Below, piece by piece: positions 42,038 through 51,334 of a stretch of DNA of 64,000 nucleotides. Below the pieces are notes generated by a model that saw only the letters and a list, made by a program, of their open reading frames with translations, searched no databases and was not told the DNA's origin. The first letter of the stretch is position 1; each line of letters starts with the position of its first letter. The position numbers and the translations under genes are program-made. The stretch covers positions 1,885,728-1,949,727 of the forward strand of contig NZ_CH902578.1 in the NCBI RefSeq assembly GCF_000152805.1, written 5' to 3'. This DNA is from Maritimibacter alkaliphilus HTCC2654 (lineage in GTDB: Bacteria; Pseudomonadota; Alphaproteobacteria; Rhodobacterales; Rhodobacteraceae).

Positions 42038-44431
42038 CTATCCCTCGCGCTCCGGTCTGGGCGGGGCGCGGACCCCTTCCAGCTCCGGGTGCACCACGGT
42101 CGGTGGCGACAACGCTTCTTCGCTGACTGTCTCAGTCTCTGTGGTTTCGTCAACCCCTTCCCCGGGGGTCTCGTCCGCCGCGTTGGCCGCGGTCTCGTTC
42201 GTGGTTTCTTCGTCCGCCGATGCGGTCTCGTCCGCCGCGTCAGGGTCTTCGCCCTCGGTGGTCTCGGCCACCTCTTCCGCCTGCGTCGCGCCGTCGTCCG
42301 TTTCATCCGTGCCCGGCTCGGTGTTGGCGGTTTCGGGGGCGGGTGCCTCGTCGCCGGTCGGCTCCGTCGCTCCCTCGGCGGCCGCGTCTTCGACGTCGTC
42401 CTCGGGCGCAAGGGCGGCCGCCGTTTCGGCATCCATGCCTTCGGGCGGTCCGTCGTCGCCGGCGACGTATTCCTCGTCCTCCGGCGGCACGCCTTCGTCA
42501 CCGGTCTCGTCGGCCTCTGCGGTGTCTTCCGCGTCGGCGGCGGTCGGGCGCGGGCGGGGGCGAATGTCGCCCAGCGGCCCGTCATAGGGCGTGCCTTCGA
42601 TCAGCGGTTCGCCATCGAGCTCGCGCTGTGAGATGAGCCGGAATTCGATGCGGCGGTTCGCCTCGCGCCCCGCTTCGGTGTCGTTGTCGGCAATCGGCAC
42701 CTCTTCGCCATAGCCGTGGGCAACGATGTTGGAGGTGAGGATGCGGCGGGCGAGCAGCGCGTTCAGAACCGAATTCGCGCGCTGTTGCGACAGGGCCTTG
42801 TTGAGTTCTTCCGAGCCTTGGCTGTCGGTGTGACCGCCGATCTCCATCGGCACCTCGGCACAGTCGCGCAGAACATCGGCGATCTTGTCGATGGTCGCCG
42901 CCGCCGAAGCCTCGATCTCGACCGAACCGGGCGCGAAGGTGATCTTGGAGCCCGCGATGGTCTCGTTGATCATGGCGACGCATTCCTCGGGCGAAGGCAG
43001 CGATGCGATGGGATCGAGCGCCTCGTCATAGCTGACGTTCACGCGGTAATCCTGCGCCTCGCCCAGCTTTTCCGAGAGCAGGCGCGAAATCTCGGTGTTG
43101 GCGTTCGGGTCGCCGGTCTTGCCGCGCAGTTCCACCAGTTCCGGCTGGACGATGGCCACGCCGTTGTCGAGGTAAGACAGCGCCTCGACCGCCGCGAGGA
43201 CGCGCACGGACCAGCCGCGCGGCAGGTTCTCGTCCAGACGCGCCGCCATATAGACCTTGTCCATTCCGAAGCGCGCGCGGGCGACGCTTTCGGTGATCGT
43301 GCGTTGCTGTTCGTCGCCAAGACGACCGCGAAGCTGGACCTGCCCTTCCGGGCTGAGGGTCGCGGAAAATTCGGGCCGCCCTTCACCTTCGGTGGATTCG
43401 GCCTGTGTCTTGGTGGCGTGGAGCGAAAAGACATCGGGCAGATCGGCTTCGAGTTCGCCCACCACGCGGTCGAAATTCTGCTGCTCGACGCTCGCGGGCG
43501 CGACGAGGGTCACGTCGGCATCCGAGAAGGTGATCGTGCCCGCGCCCATTTCACGCACGGCGCGCACGCCGCGCGACACCGCGTCCGGCCAGTCGGGCGA
43601 GGGCACGCCAAGGCCGATGGTGCAGGTCGGGCGCCCCTTGACGCCCGATGCGATCCCGGCGGCGACGATCTTGACCCGCCCCGCCTCGGTCCCGGCCGTG
43701 CAGGCATCGAAGCGCGCGCCCTGATCGTCGATGACGAACCGGGTCGTGAAGGGCGTGATGACGGGCCGAGGGGCCGAGATGTTCATCGCCACCCGCAGAC
43801 CGCCCGGTGCGGCGCGTGCAAGATCGCGTTCCCATGTCGTGCGCTGTTCGGCGCTGTCGGCAATCGCCTCGATCGTCACGCGCGAGGCATCCATCGAAAT
43901 CTTGGCGCGCGGCAGACGTTCGAGCGCGACGAGCGCGAAGTCGAGCGCCGAGGACCAGTTTTCGGGCACGTCGTAATCGGCGGTTTCGAGAAGGTCGGCC
44001 ACGTTCTTTTCCGGCGCGATCCGGCGCACGCGGGCATTCAGCGCCTCGCGGTCGGTGGCGTTCGGAATGAGCCCGATCATCGAAATGCCGCCGTCGTTGC
44101 GCAGGATCTCGACCGAAAAGCGCGGCGGTTCGATCCCGGCGGCGTTCGGCACCTCCATCTGGTCGATCACGCGACTGGAATCGACCTCACCCCCGGCGAT
44201 GGAGATTGCGCGGAACCGGTCGGATTCGGTGGGGGCCATGCCCGACAGCACGAGTTGCAGACCATCGGTATGGACATTCGCCCAGTCCTGCCCGCCGAGG
44301 ATCAGGGCCTGTTCGACCGCAGCCTTGGACACCCGCTCGATCACGTTCACGGAACTGAACGCCGCCACCAGCGCAAGCAGGGCCGCGAAAAGGAAAACCC
44401 CGGGAATGATCAGGACTTTGGAGAATTTCAT
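42038..44431 (-). CDS. Large OmpA-domain protein with BON-like repeats and an acidic tail
   Basis: 797 residues. N-terminal membrane anchor (residues 5-28, VLIIPGVFLFAALLALVAAF), then about 450 residues that look like repeated BON-like alpha/beta modules (for example LQLVLSGMAPTESDRFRAI and GEGRPEFSATLSPEGQVQLRG), an OmpA peptidoglycan-binding domain (about 515-625: IGGHTDSQGSEELNKALSQ ... ANRRIEFRLI) and a C-terminal ~165-residue tail almost wholly of Glu, Asp, Thr, Ala and Pro. Such proteins tie the inner membrane to the cell wall. Followed by the coiled-coil gene and dgkA. Confidence 0.85.
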   Translation of the reverse strand: MKFSKVLIIPGVFLFAALLALVAAFSSVNVIERVSKAAVEQALILGGQDWANVHTDGLQLVLSGMAPTESDRFRAISIAGGEVDSSRVIDQMEVPNAAGIEPPRFSVEILRNDGGISMIGLIPNATDREALNARVRRIAPEKNVADLLETADYDVPENWSSALDFALVALERLPRAKISMDASRVTIEAIADSAEQRTTWERDLARAAPGGLRVAMNISAPRPVITPFTTRFVIDDQGARFDACTAGTEAGRVKIVAAGIASGVKGRPTCTIGLGVPSPDWPDAVSRGVRAVREMGAGTITFSDADVTLVAPASVEQQNFDRVVGELEADLPDVFSLHATKTQAESTEGEGRPEFSATLSPEGQVQLRGRLGDEQQRTITESVARARFGMDKVYMAARLDENLPRGWSVRVLAAVEALSYLDNGVAIVQPELVELRGKTGDPNANTEISRLLSEKLGEAQDYRVNVSYDEALDPIASLPSPEECVAMINETIAGSKITFAPGSVEIEASAAATIDKIADVLRDCAEVPMEIGGHTDSQGSEELNKALSQQRANSVLNALLARRILTSNIVAHGYGEEVPIADNDTEAGREANRRIEFRLISQRELDGEPLIEGTPYDGPLGDIRPRPRPTAADAEDTAEADETGDEGVPPEDEEYVAGDDGPPEGMDAETAAALAPEDDVEDAAAEGATEPTGDEAPAPETANTEPGTDETDDGATQAEEVAETTEGEDPDAADETASADEETTNETAANAADETPGEGVDETTETETVSEEALSPPTVVHPELEGVRAPPRPEREG

Positions 44432-44496
44432 GCCGGCAGGATGGTATCCGTTATGACGTTGCAGGCTTCATTAGGGCTGTTTCCCGCGAGGTGCAA

Positions 44497-45474
44497 TCAA
44501 AGGAAAAGTGCGACGGCAAGAAACGGCACAGGGATCAGCCCGGCATTCCGATTCGAGCGGAAAAGCATGAGGCAGGTGTCGGGATCGTCCATCTCGAGTT
44601 TGCGCATCTGCCAGGACAGGTGCCAACCCATCGCCCAAGGCGCGGCAAGCGCCACGACCAGCGCCAGCGGGCTTTGACCGGGCAGGTAGGCGGTGATGAT
44701 GGCCAGCGTCATGAGCGCGACGCAGCCCACCAGAAAGGCAAGCAGCCAGCGCGGCGTATTGTCGCCGAAGAGCCGGGCGGTGGATTTCACCCCGATCAGC
44801 GCGTCGTCCTCTTTATCCTGATGGGCATAGATCGTGTCGTAAAACAGCGTCCATGCCATGCCGGCGAGATAGAGCGCGACGGCGGGCCAGGCGAGCGTGC
44901 CGGTGTGTGCGGCGAAGGCAAGGAGCGCGCCCCAGTTGAAGGCGATGCCCAAGAAGATCTGCGGCCACCACGTAAAACGTTTGGCGAAAGGGTAGATCGC
45001 CACCGGGGCGAGCGCGACGATGCCGAGGATGATGGCCGCCGTGTCGAAGGTGATGAGGATGAAGAAGGCGATCAGCGCCTGCACCACGAGCCACGCCAGC
45101 GCCTGAGGCACGCTCACCGCGCCCCAGGGAATCGGGCGGGACCGGGTGCGCGCGACCGAGCCGTCGATGTGGCGGTCGGTGATGTCGTTCCAGGTGCAGC
45201 CCGCGCCGCGCATGAGCGTGGCCCCGATGGCGCAGCCCACGGCGATCCAGAGGTCATGCCAGCTCGCACGCCCGTCGAAGCCCATGCCCAAGAGCAGACC
45301 CCACCAGCACGGCAGCAGCAAAAGCCATGTGCCGATCGGTCGGTCCAGACGGCTGAGGCGGAAATAGGGGCGCAGGGGCGCGGGCGCATACCTGTCGACC
45401 CAGTTGCCGGTATAGGCATCGGCGACCGTGCCGCTGCCGTTCGCTGCCTCTGGCGTCCCGTTGCCTGTCGCCAT
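44497..45474 (-). CDS. ubiA: 4-hydroxybenzoate octaprenyltransferase UbiA
   Basis: Ubiquinone synthesis: attaches the polyprenyl chain to 4-hydroxybenzoate. 325 residues, nine membrane helices. The two Asp-rich motifs are NDITDRHIDGSVARTRSRP and DTIYAHQDKEDDALIGVKST, both complete. Divergent from rsmE with only 11 bases between the start codons. Confidence 0.95.
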   Translation of the reverse strand: MATGNGTPEAANGSGTVADAYTGNWVDRYAPAPLRPYFRLSRLDRPIGTWLLLLPCWWGLLLGMGFDGRASWHDLWIAVGCAIGATLMRGAGCTWNDITDRHIDGSVARTRSRPIPWGAVSVPQALAWLVVQALIAFFILITFDTAAIILGIVALAPVAIYPFAKRFTWWPQIFLGIAFNWGALLAFAAHTGTLAWPAVALYLAGMAWTLFYDTIYAHQDKEDDALIGVKSTARLFGDNTPRWLLAFLVGCVALMTLAIITAYLPGQSPLALVVALAAPWAMGWHLSWQMRKLEMDDPDTCLMLFRSNRNAGLIPVPFLAVALFL

Positions 45475-45485
45475 AACGTGCCCCC

Positions 45486-46211
45486 ATGATCGAGCGTGCC
45501 AAAATCCGGCTCTTTGTAGACGAGTCCCTGCGCGAAGGGCAAACCATTCCCCTCGAACGCGACAAGGCGCATTACCTGTTCGGCGTGATGCGGCAGGCGG
45601 TGGGCGACCGCGTGGCGCTGTTCAACGGGCGCGATGGCGAGTGGACCGCCGAGGTGACGCTGGCGGGCAAGCGAAACGGGGTGCTGACCTGTCTGGGTCA
45701 GGCCGCGCCGCAACTGGACCCGCCGGACCTGTGGCTGATGTTCGCGCCGATCAAGAAGGCGCGCACGGATTTCATTGTCGAGAAAGCCGCCGAGATGGGC
45801 GCGTCGCGCATCGTGCCGGTACTGACGGAGTTCACCAATTCCGAACGGGTGCGCGTGGATCGGTTGCAGGCCCATGCGGTCGAGGCCGCCGAGCAATGCG
45901 GCGGGACATTCGTGCCGGAAGTGGCGGAGCCGGAAAAGCTGGACCGGCTGCTCGATGGCTGGGACGGGGCGCGGCGCCTGATGTTCTGCGACGAGGCTCT
46001 GGCGGGCGAGAACAAGCCCTTAAGCGGCGCGGCCGGCGCGCCCTGGGCGATCCTGATCGGCCCAGAAGGCGGGTTTTCGGATGCCGAGCGCAAACGCCTG
46101 CACGGGATGGAAAGCGCGGTCTCCGTCAGCCTCGGCCCGCGCATCCTGCGCGCCGATACGGCAGCGGTGGCGGCGATGACCCTGTGGCAAAGTGCGCTGG
46201 GGGACTGGTGA
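45486..46211 (+). CDS. rsmE: 16S rRNA (uracil1498-N3)-methyltransferase
   Basis: 241 residues, SPOUT-class methyltransferase: N-terminal PUA-like domain (HYLFGVMRQAVGDRVALFNG) and a knotted C-terminal domain (LMFAPIKKARTDFIVEKAAEMG, ILIGPEGGFSDAE, SLGPRILRADTAAVAAM). Its stop shares one base with the start of the next gene. Confidence 0.95.
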   Translation: MIERAKIRLFVDESLREGQTIPLERDKAHYLFGVMRQAVGDRVALFNGRDGEWTAEVTLAGKRNGVLTCLGQAAPQLDPPDLWLMFAPIKKARTDFIVEKAAEMGASRIVPVLTEFTNSERVRVDRLQAHAVEAAEQCGGTFVPEVAEPEKLDRLLDGWDGARRLMFCDEALAGENKPLSGAAGAPWAILIGPEGGFSDAERKRLHGMESAVSVSLGPRILRADTAAVAAMTLWQSALGDW

Positions 46212-47050
46212 TGCGGCCCGCCATCGCCACCGATATTCCCGCAATCGAGGCGTTCCTGTCCGATCACGCGGCGACGACGATGTTCCTGCGCGCGAATCTT
46301 GCGCGCCACGGCCTGATGAACCGGACGCATCCGCACGGCACCGCCTATTACGTCGAAGGCGAGGAGGCGGTGACCGGGGTGTTCGGCATATCGAACGCCG
46401 GGTTCGTGATGGGGCAAGGCAACGACTGGCGGGGCTTTGCCCGCGCTATCGCGGGGCGCGAGGTGATCGGGCTGAATGGTGCCAAGGATCAGGTCGAGGC
46501 TGCGCGAGCGGAGTTCGATTTCAAGGGCGCGGATTTCGCGCTCGACCGGGACGAGCCGCATTTTCGGCTGTCGTTGGACAGGCTGGACGAGGGCGCCCTC
46601 GGCCCCCAGACCCTTCGCCCGACGGTGCCAGCGGACCTTTCGCTCCTGACCCGCTGGAACGCGGCCTATACCATCGAAACGCTGGGCGCTGACGACGGGC
46701 CGGACAACGCGGCCGAAGCGGTGGCGCGGTCGGAGCGCATGATCGCCGAGGGTTATGGCCGCATCCTGATGGAGGGCGACACGCCCGTCGCGATGACCGC
46801 CTTCAACGCGGAACTGCCGGACATGGTGCAGATCGGCGGGGTCTATACACCGCCCGCGTTTCGCGGACGGGGATATGCCCGGACCGCCGTCGGGCGGCAT
46901 CTGATCGAGGTGCGTCAAGCAGGCGTGCGCGAGGCGATCCTGTTCGCCTCCGGCGAGGCGGCCTGCCGCGCCTATGCGGCCATCGGGTTTCAGCGCATCG
47001 GGGTCTATACGCTCGTCATCCTGCGCACCGCGCGAAAGGTGGCGGCATGA
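46211..47050 (+). CDS. GNAT family N-acetyltransferase, two-domain
   Basis: 279 residues. The C-terminal half has the acetyl-CoA signature PPAFRGRGYARTAVG and the usual ILFASGEAACRAYAAIGFQRIG end; the N-terminal half (about 1-130) looks like a second, degenerate GNAT domain. ATG at 46211 overlaps the rsmE stop; its own TGA overlaps the next gene (ATGA). Substrate unknown. Confidence 0.85.
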   Translation: MRPAIATDIPAIEAFLSDHAATTMFLRANLARHGLMNRTHPHGTAYYVEGEEAVTGVFGISNAGFVMGQGNDWRGFARAIAGREVIGLNGAKDQVEAARAEFDFKGADFALDRDEPHFRLSLDRLDEGALGPQTLRPTVPADLSLLTRWNAAYTIETLGADDGPDNAAEAVARSERMIAEGYGRILMEGDTPVAMTAFNAELPDMVQIGGVYTPPAFRGRGYARTAVGRHLIEVRQAGVREAILFASGEAACRAYAAIGFQRIGVYTLVILRTARKVAA

Positions 47051-47583
47051 GTTTCCTGCGGCCCGAAGCCCTGAACGGCCTTGCGCGCTGGCGTGATGTT
47101 CTGATCGGTGCGGCGGTGGCGCTTGCCGGGCTGCGCTGGGTGCTGGTGGGCGTCGGGCTGATGCCGTGGATCGGTGTCGCCGTCACGTTGCTGGGGGCCG
47201 TGTTTCTGTGGACCGGGTTCCAACGCGCCCGGTTTCGCACAGGATCGGGCGGGCTTGGCGTGGTCGAGGTGGACGAGCGCCAGATCACCTACCTCGCCCC
47301 GGTCGGCGGAGGCATCGCGGCGATCGACGCTCTGACACAGGTATCGGTGGTAGCGAGCCGTGCGGGCGGCGCGTTCTGGCGCTTCGACATGGCGGGCGAA
47401 CGGCTGTCCGTTCCCGCCGCCGCAGAAGGGGCGCGTGCGGTGTTCGACGTGCTCACCGCCCTGCCCGGCGCCCGGATCGAAACCGCCATCCGCGCACTGA
47501 ACCAACCGCCCGAGACCCCCGTCACGATCTGGCGAAAGGGCCCGGCGGGCGTTGACACCCCCCGCGCAATCGAACACTCGTAA
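47047..47583 (+). CDS. Hypothetical membrane protein
   Basis: 178 residues, two adjacent N-terminal membrane helices (about residues 17-55), then a soluble beta-rich domain (VVEVDERQITYLAPVGGGIAAID). No family recognised. Third gene of the rsmE operon; gshA starts 30 bases on. Confidence 0.75.
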   Translation: MSFLRPEALNGLARWRDVLIGAAVALAGLRWVLVGVGLMPWIGVAVTLLGAVFLWTGFQRARFRTGSGGLGVVEVDERQITYLAPVGGGIAAIDALTQVSVVASRAGGAFWRFDMAGERLSVPAAAEGARAVFDVLTALPGARIETAIRALNQPPETPVTIWRKGPAGVDTPRAIEHS

Positions 47584-47612
47584 ACTCCGAGACAGTTCAG
47601 AGGCAGCGTTTC

Positions 47613-48983
47613 ATGTCCATTCCCCAGTCCGGCGGCGGGCCGATCACCGACCAATCCCAGCTCGCGGGCTACCTCGAGGCGGGGTGCAAGCCCAAGGACG
47701 ACTGGCGGATCGGCACCGAGCACGAGAAGTTCGGCTATTGCAAGGACACGCTCAAACCCCTGCCCTACGACGGGGAACGGTCGATCCGTGCGATGCTGGA
47801 GGGCCTGCGCGACACCTATGGCTGGGCGCCGGTCGAAGAGGGCGGCAACCTGATCGGGCTGGAGAAGGACGGCGCGAACGTGTCGCTGGAGCCGGGCGGG
47901 CAGTTGGAGCTCTCCGGCGCGCCGCTTGAGACGATCCACCAGACCTGCGACGAGGTGAACGAGCACCTGCGCGAGGTTCAGGACATTGCCGACCGGATCG
48001 GGGCCGGGTTCATCGGTCTGGGCGCTGCGCCCGAATGGACGCACGAAGACATGCCGATGATGCCTAAGGGGCGGTATCGGCTGATGACCGACTACATGGG
48101 CCGCGTCGGCACCCACGGCACGCAGATGATGTACCGGACCTGCACGGTTCAGGTGAACCTAGACTTCGCGTCCGAGGCCGACATGGTGCAGAAATTCCGG
48201 GTGGCGCTGGCGTTGCAGCCTGTCGCGACGGCGCTGTTCGCCAATTCGCCGTTCTTCGACGGCAAGCCCAACGGCCACAAAAGCTGGCGCTCGCGGGTCT
48301 GGCGCGGGCTGGACGATGCGCGCACCGGGATGCTGCCTTTCGTGTTCGAGGACGGCATGGGGTTCGAACGCTACGTGGACTATGCGCTCGATGTGCCGAT
48401 GTATTTCGTCTACCGCGACGGCAAGTATATCGACGCTTTGGGTCAGTCGTTCCGCGACTTCCTGAAGGGTGAGCTGCCTGCCCTGCCCGGCGAAGTGCCG
48501 ACGCTTTCGGACTGGGCCGATCATCTGACGACGATTTTCCCCGAGGCGCGGATCAAGAAGTTCATGGAGATGCGCGGGGCCGACGGTGGCCCGTGGCGGC
48601 GGATCTGTGCGCTGCCCGCGTTCTGGACCGGGATTATGTACGATCAGTCCGCGCTGGATGCGGCGTGGGATCTGATCAAAGGCTGGGACGCGGAGACCCG
48701 TGAGGCGCTTCGGGTGGCGGCATCCGAGGACGCGCTGGATGCCGTCGTCGGGTCGATCAGGATGAAGGATCTGGCGGCGCAGGCGCTGGAGATTTCACGG
48801 GCGGGCCTCAAGGCACGCGCGCGCCCGGCTTCGGGCGGGATGATCCCTGACGAGCGCCATTTCCTCAATACTCTGGAAGACAGTGTCGAGGACGGGCGCA
48901 CGCCGGCGGACGAGTTGCTGGCGCATTACCATGGCGATTGGAACGGCGATCTGTCGAAGATCTACGGCGCCTATTCCTATTAG
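47613..48983 (+). CDS. gshA: Glutamate-cysteine ligase
   Basis: First step of glutathione synthesis. 456 residues, the alphaproteobacterial/plant-type GshA. Characteristic parts are RIGTEHEKFGY near residue 30, the ATP/Mg-binding SLEPGGQLELSG, and the TVQVNLDF strand. ATG at 47613 has CAGAGG upstream. Its TAG overlaps the stop of the convergent CPBP gene (48980-48983). Confidence 0.93.
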   Translation: MSIPQSGGGPITDQSQLAGYLEAGCKPKDDWRIGTEHEKFGYCKDTLKPLPYDGERSIRAMLEGLRDTYGWAPVEEGGNLIGLEKDGANVSLEPGGQLELSGAPLETIHQTCDEVNEHLREVQDIADRIGAGFIGLGAAPEWTHEDMPMMPKGRYRLMTDYMGRVGTHGTQMMYRTCTVQVNLDFASEADMVQKFRVALALQPVATALFANSPFFDGKPNGHKSWRSRVWRGLDDARTGMLPFVFEDGMGFERYVDYALDVPMYFVYRDGKYIDALGQSFRDFLKGELPALPGEVPTLSDWADHLTTIFPEARIKKFMEMRGADGGPWRRICALPAFWTGIMYDQSALDAAWDLIKGWDAETREALRVAASEDALDAVVGSIRMKDLAAQALEISRAGLKARARPASGGMIPDERHFLNTLEDSVEDGRTPADELLAHYHGDWNGDLSKIYGAYSY

Positions 48984-49717
48984 AACAGGCTGAGACCGAT
49001 CCACAGACCGGGGTGGGAGGCCATGTGCGCCATCATCCCGGCCTCGAGCCCGCGTTTCCAGTAGAACAGGCCGTAAAGCACACCGAGCACGGCGTTGAGC
49101 AGGATGGTGCGGATCGCGATGGCGGCATCCAGCGGGGCGGTCACGGCCATCGCGGGCAAGTGGCCGAGGCCGAAGAGCATGGCCACGACGATGACAAGCA
49201 TGGTGCCAAGGACCGAACCGGGCACACGGCCCGACAGTTTCCACGCGGCCCAGAACATGAGCGTCAGCAGCCCGTATCGCAGCATCAGTTCCTCGACGAT
49301 CCCGCCATAGGTGATCGCCGCCAGCCCTTGCATCAGGGTCGGCAGAGCCGTTCCCGGCGTCTCTCCCCCGCTGTAGACATGGTAGAACCACCGATCCGCC
49401 AGCGCGATCAGGATGCCGCCGACGAGGCCCGCCGCGACGGGCAGGACGGGGGACGGGAACCGCGCGGGTTCGCCGCGCAGCCGGGCCGTCAGCCATGAGG
49501 TGAGGCCCACGCGGTGCGACAGCCCCACACCCGCTGCCGTTCCGGCGGCCAGAAGCATGAAAGGCTGTGTGATCGCCAGCAGCCGCAGCACGGGGTCGGG
49601 AAGGTCCGGTGCCTCCGGCAGACCCTTGAGGAACGTCAGGTCGATGGTCGCGGCGAGCGCCAGCAGACCCATCGCGCCAATGGCGATCCACGCAAAGAAG
49701 GGCTTCTGAAACCACAT
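48980..49717 (-). CDS. CPBP family intramembrane protease
   Basis: 245 residues, about eight membrane helices. CAAX-protease/bacteriocin-processing motifs: GIVEELMLRYGLL (EExxxR), FGLGHLPA (motif 2 with His) and HMASHPG (motif 3). Membrane-embedded glutamate protease-like protein; substrates unknown. ATG at 49717 (MWFQKP) has GCAGGG upstream. Confidence 0.88.
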   Translation of the reverse strand: MWFQKPFFAWIAIGAMGLLALAATIDLTFLKGLPEAPDLPDPVLRLLAITQPFMLLAAGTAAGVGLSHRVGLTSWLTARLRGEPARFPSPVLPVAAGLVGGILIALADRWFYHVYSGGETPGTALPTLMQGLAAITYGGIVEELMLRYGLLTLMFWAAWKLSGRVPGSVLGTMLVIVVAMLFGLGHLPAMAVTAPLDAAIAIRTILLNAVLGVLYGLFYWKRGLEAGMMAHMASHPGLWIGLSLF

Positions 49718-49755
49718 GGCGCGACCCTGCCCCGCCACGCGCGGGGGCGCAACCG

Positions 49756-49782
49756 AAAGGGCGGCGCGCTCGGGCGCCGCCC
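49756..49782 (-). terminator. Probable terminator after the thioesterase gene (minus strand)
   Basis: GGGCGGCGC (49759-49767) pairs with GCGCCGCCC (49774-49782); on the minus strand it is followed by TTTCGG, a short T run. Confidence 0.5.
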
Positions 49783-49822
49783 TCCGGTGGACAGGCTCCC
49801 CTCAAGGGAAGGAGAAGGGGGC

Positions 49823-50317
49823 CTAGCCGCCGATCGGTTGGATGAAACAGGTGGAGGTGCCGAGCGCGATGACCTTGCCATCCCGGCTTTCCACCCGCCC
49901 CTCGACATTCGCGACCCGTTTGCCGCGCGTCTGCACGGTGGCGATGGCGCGGACCTGCCCGGTGCCGGGCATCATGGGCCGCACGAATTTGACGCAGGTG
50001 TCCATCGATACGAACCCCTCGCCCGGTGCGCAGGTCGTGTGGACCGCGCAGCCCAGAACGCTGTCGAGCAGCGCCATGGCCCAGCCGCCGTGCACGGTGC
50101 CCAGCGGGTTCATATGCGCGGTCGTGGGCTCGCCCCGGAACTCCGCCATGCCCTCATCCGCCTGATGGATCCAGAAATTCATCGTCTCGGCAATGGTCGG
50201 CGCGGCGATCTCGCCCGCCATCGTGGCGCGCATGATGTCGAGCCCGGACATGCCGATGAGCTTGCCCATATCGGCGGGGCCAGCGTTGATGTCGGGTCTT
50301 GGCACTTCGTCGAACAT
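49823..50317 (-). CDS. PaaI family hotdog thioesterase
   Basis: 164 residues. Hotdog fold with NPLGTVHGGWAMALLDSVLG, where HGG with downstream Asp is the PaaI/YigI active site, and the strand FVSMDTCVKFVRP. Hydrolyses acyl-CoA (possibly aromatic). Divergent from a MarR regulator, with two matched operators between them, so it is the likely target of that regulator. Confidence 0.9.
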   Translation of the reverse strand: MFDEVPRPDINAGPADMGKLIGMSGLDIMRATMAGEIAAPTIAETMNFWIHQADEGMAEFRGEPTTAHMNPLGTVHGGWAMALLDSVLGCAVHTTCAPGEGFVSMDTCVKFVRPMMPGTGQVRAIATVQTRGKRVANVEGRVESRDGKVIALGTSTCFIQPIGG

Positions 50318-50334
50318 GGCCTAATCTCCAAATA

Positions 50335-50368
50335 GATGCATATGCATCGGATCACATGCATATGCATC
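50335..50368. promoter_or_regulatory. Twin palindromic operators, likely MarR-type
   Basis: The 12-bp palindrome ATGCATATGCAT occurs at 50336-50347 and 50356-50367 (centres 20 bp apart, two helical turns), in the 73-base gap between the thioesterase and the MarR gene. It sits 24-56 bp before the MarR start and 18-51 bp before the thioesterase start. Confidence 0.8.
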
Positions 50369-50390
50369 GAGTCAATGAGGACGTAACGGC

Positions 50391-50870
50391 ATGAGCACAG
50401 ACCTGTCCGAAGACATGACTCCGGAACTGGCGGAACTTCTGACCGGGAACTGCTACTGCCTTGCCGTCCGCCGCGCCTCGCGCCGGATGGTGCGGCTGTA
50501 CGATGCGGCGCTGGCCGAGCGGGGTCTGACGATCTCGCAACTCGCCATGCTGGCATGGGTCAAGGGCCTGCGGACCCCGACCGTGCAGAAGATCGCGGAT
50601 TACATGGAGATGGACCAGTCCGCCGCGTCACGCGGGATCAAACCGCTGGAGCGCGACGGGCTGATCGCCAGCGCGCCCCACCCGCGCGACAAGCGCAAGT
50701 CGGTGCTGGCGCTGACGGAGGACGGCGAGGCGCGGCTGGCCGCAGGTGCCGCTGCCTGGGCCACGGCGCAACGGCAGGTGGAGGCCGAGATGACGCCGAT
50801 GGGCGGGCTTGCGTCGTTCATCGGTGAGGTGAACGCGCTGGCGCAGAAGGCGGACGAAACGCTGGGCTAG
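50391..50870 (+). CDS. MarR family transcription regulator
   Basis: 159 residues. Winged helix-turn-helix with recognition helix MEMDQSAASRGIKPLERDGLI and wing APHPRDKRKSVLALTEDGEARL; flanking dimerisation helices. Divergent from the thioesterase gene and preceded by the twin palindrome, so it probably represses both. The ligand may be an aromatic or acyl compound, by analogy with the target. Its TAG overlaps the stop of the next, convergent gene. Confidence 0.92.
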   Translation: MSTDLSEDMTPELAELLTGNCYCLAVRRASRRMVRLYDAALAERGLTISQLAMLAWVKGLRTPTVQKIADYMEMDQSAASRGIKPLERDGLIASAPHPRDKRKSVLALTEDGEARLAAGAAAWATAQRQVEAEMTPMGGLASFIGEVNALAQKADETLG

Positions 50871-51334
50871 GCGGGCTGACGCCCTTCGAGGTCGAGCCGC
50901 ATGGTCGCCATACCGTGACGGCGCGACAGTTCCTCGTACCCGGCGGACAGATAGGCGTTGAGCGCGGGCGCGTTGTCCAGCTCGACCTTCAGCGTCAGGG
51001 TCAGCGCGCCAAGGTCCAGCGCCGCCTGTTCGACCCGTTCGTTCAGTTCCGCCGCCGCCCCGCCGCGCGCCTCTTCCACCAGATAGACGTAAGTGAGGTG
51101 GCGCACTTCAGGCCCGATCCCTTCGCGCAGGGCGAAAAAGCCGACGTCCCGGCCCGCGTCATCCTCGAGATAGAACGACACATCCTGCCCCTCGCCCAGC
51201 CATTTGCGCTGCCACTCCATCTCGTCGAACGGGACTTTCGCATTGGGATTGAGGAGCGGGATATCCGCGTCGGGCAGCATCTGTTCCAGAGGGGCGAGAT
51301 CGCGGGAGCGGTTGCGGCGCAGGGTGAGAGGCAT
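50867..51334 (-). CDS. GNAT family N-acetyltransferase
   Basis: 155 residues from ATG 51334 (MPLTLRRNR) with AAGGAAGGA upstream. GNAT-like layout: YLEDDAGRDVGFFALREG, VRHLTYVYLVEEARGGAAAEL in place of the acetyl-CoA loop, and VELDNAPALNAYLSAGYEELSRRHGM at the end. The canonical RGxGxA loop is replaced by EEARGGAAAEL, so catalytic competence is uncertain. Convergent with MarR. Confidence 0.78.
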   Translation of the reverse strand: MPLTLRRNRSRDLAPLEQMLPDADIPLLNPNAKVPFDEMEWQRKWLGEGQDVSFYLEDDAGRDVGFFALREGIGPEVRHLTYVYLVEEARGGAAAELNERVEQAALDLGALTLTLKVELDNAPALNAYLSAGYEELSRRHGMATMRLDLEGRQPA

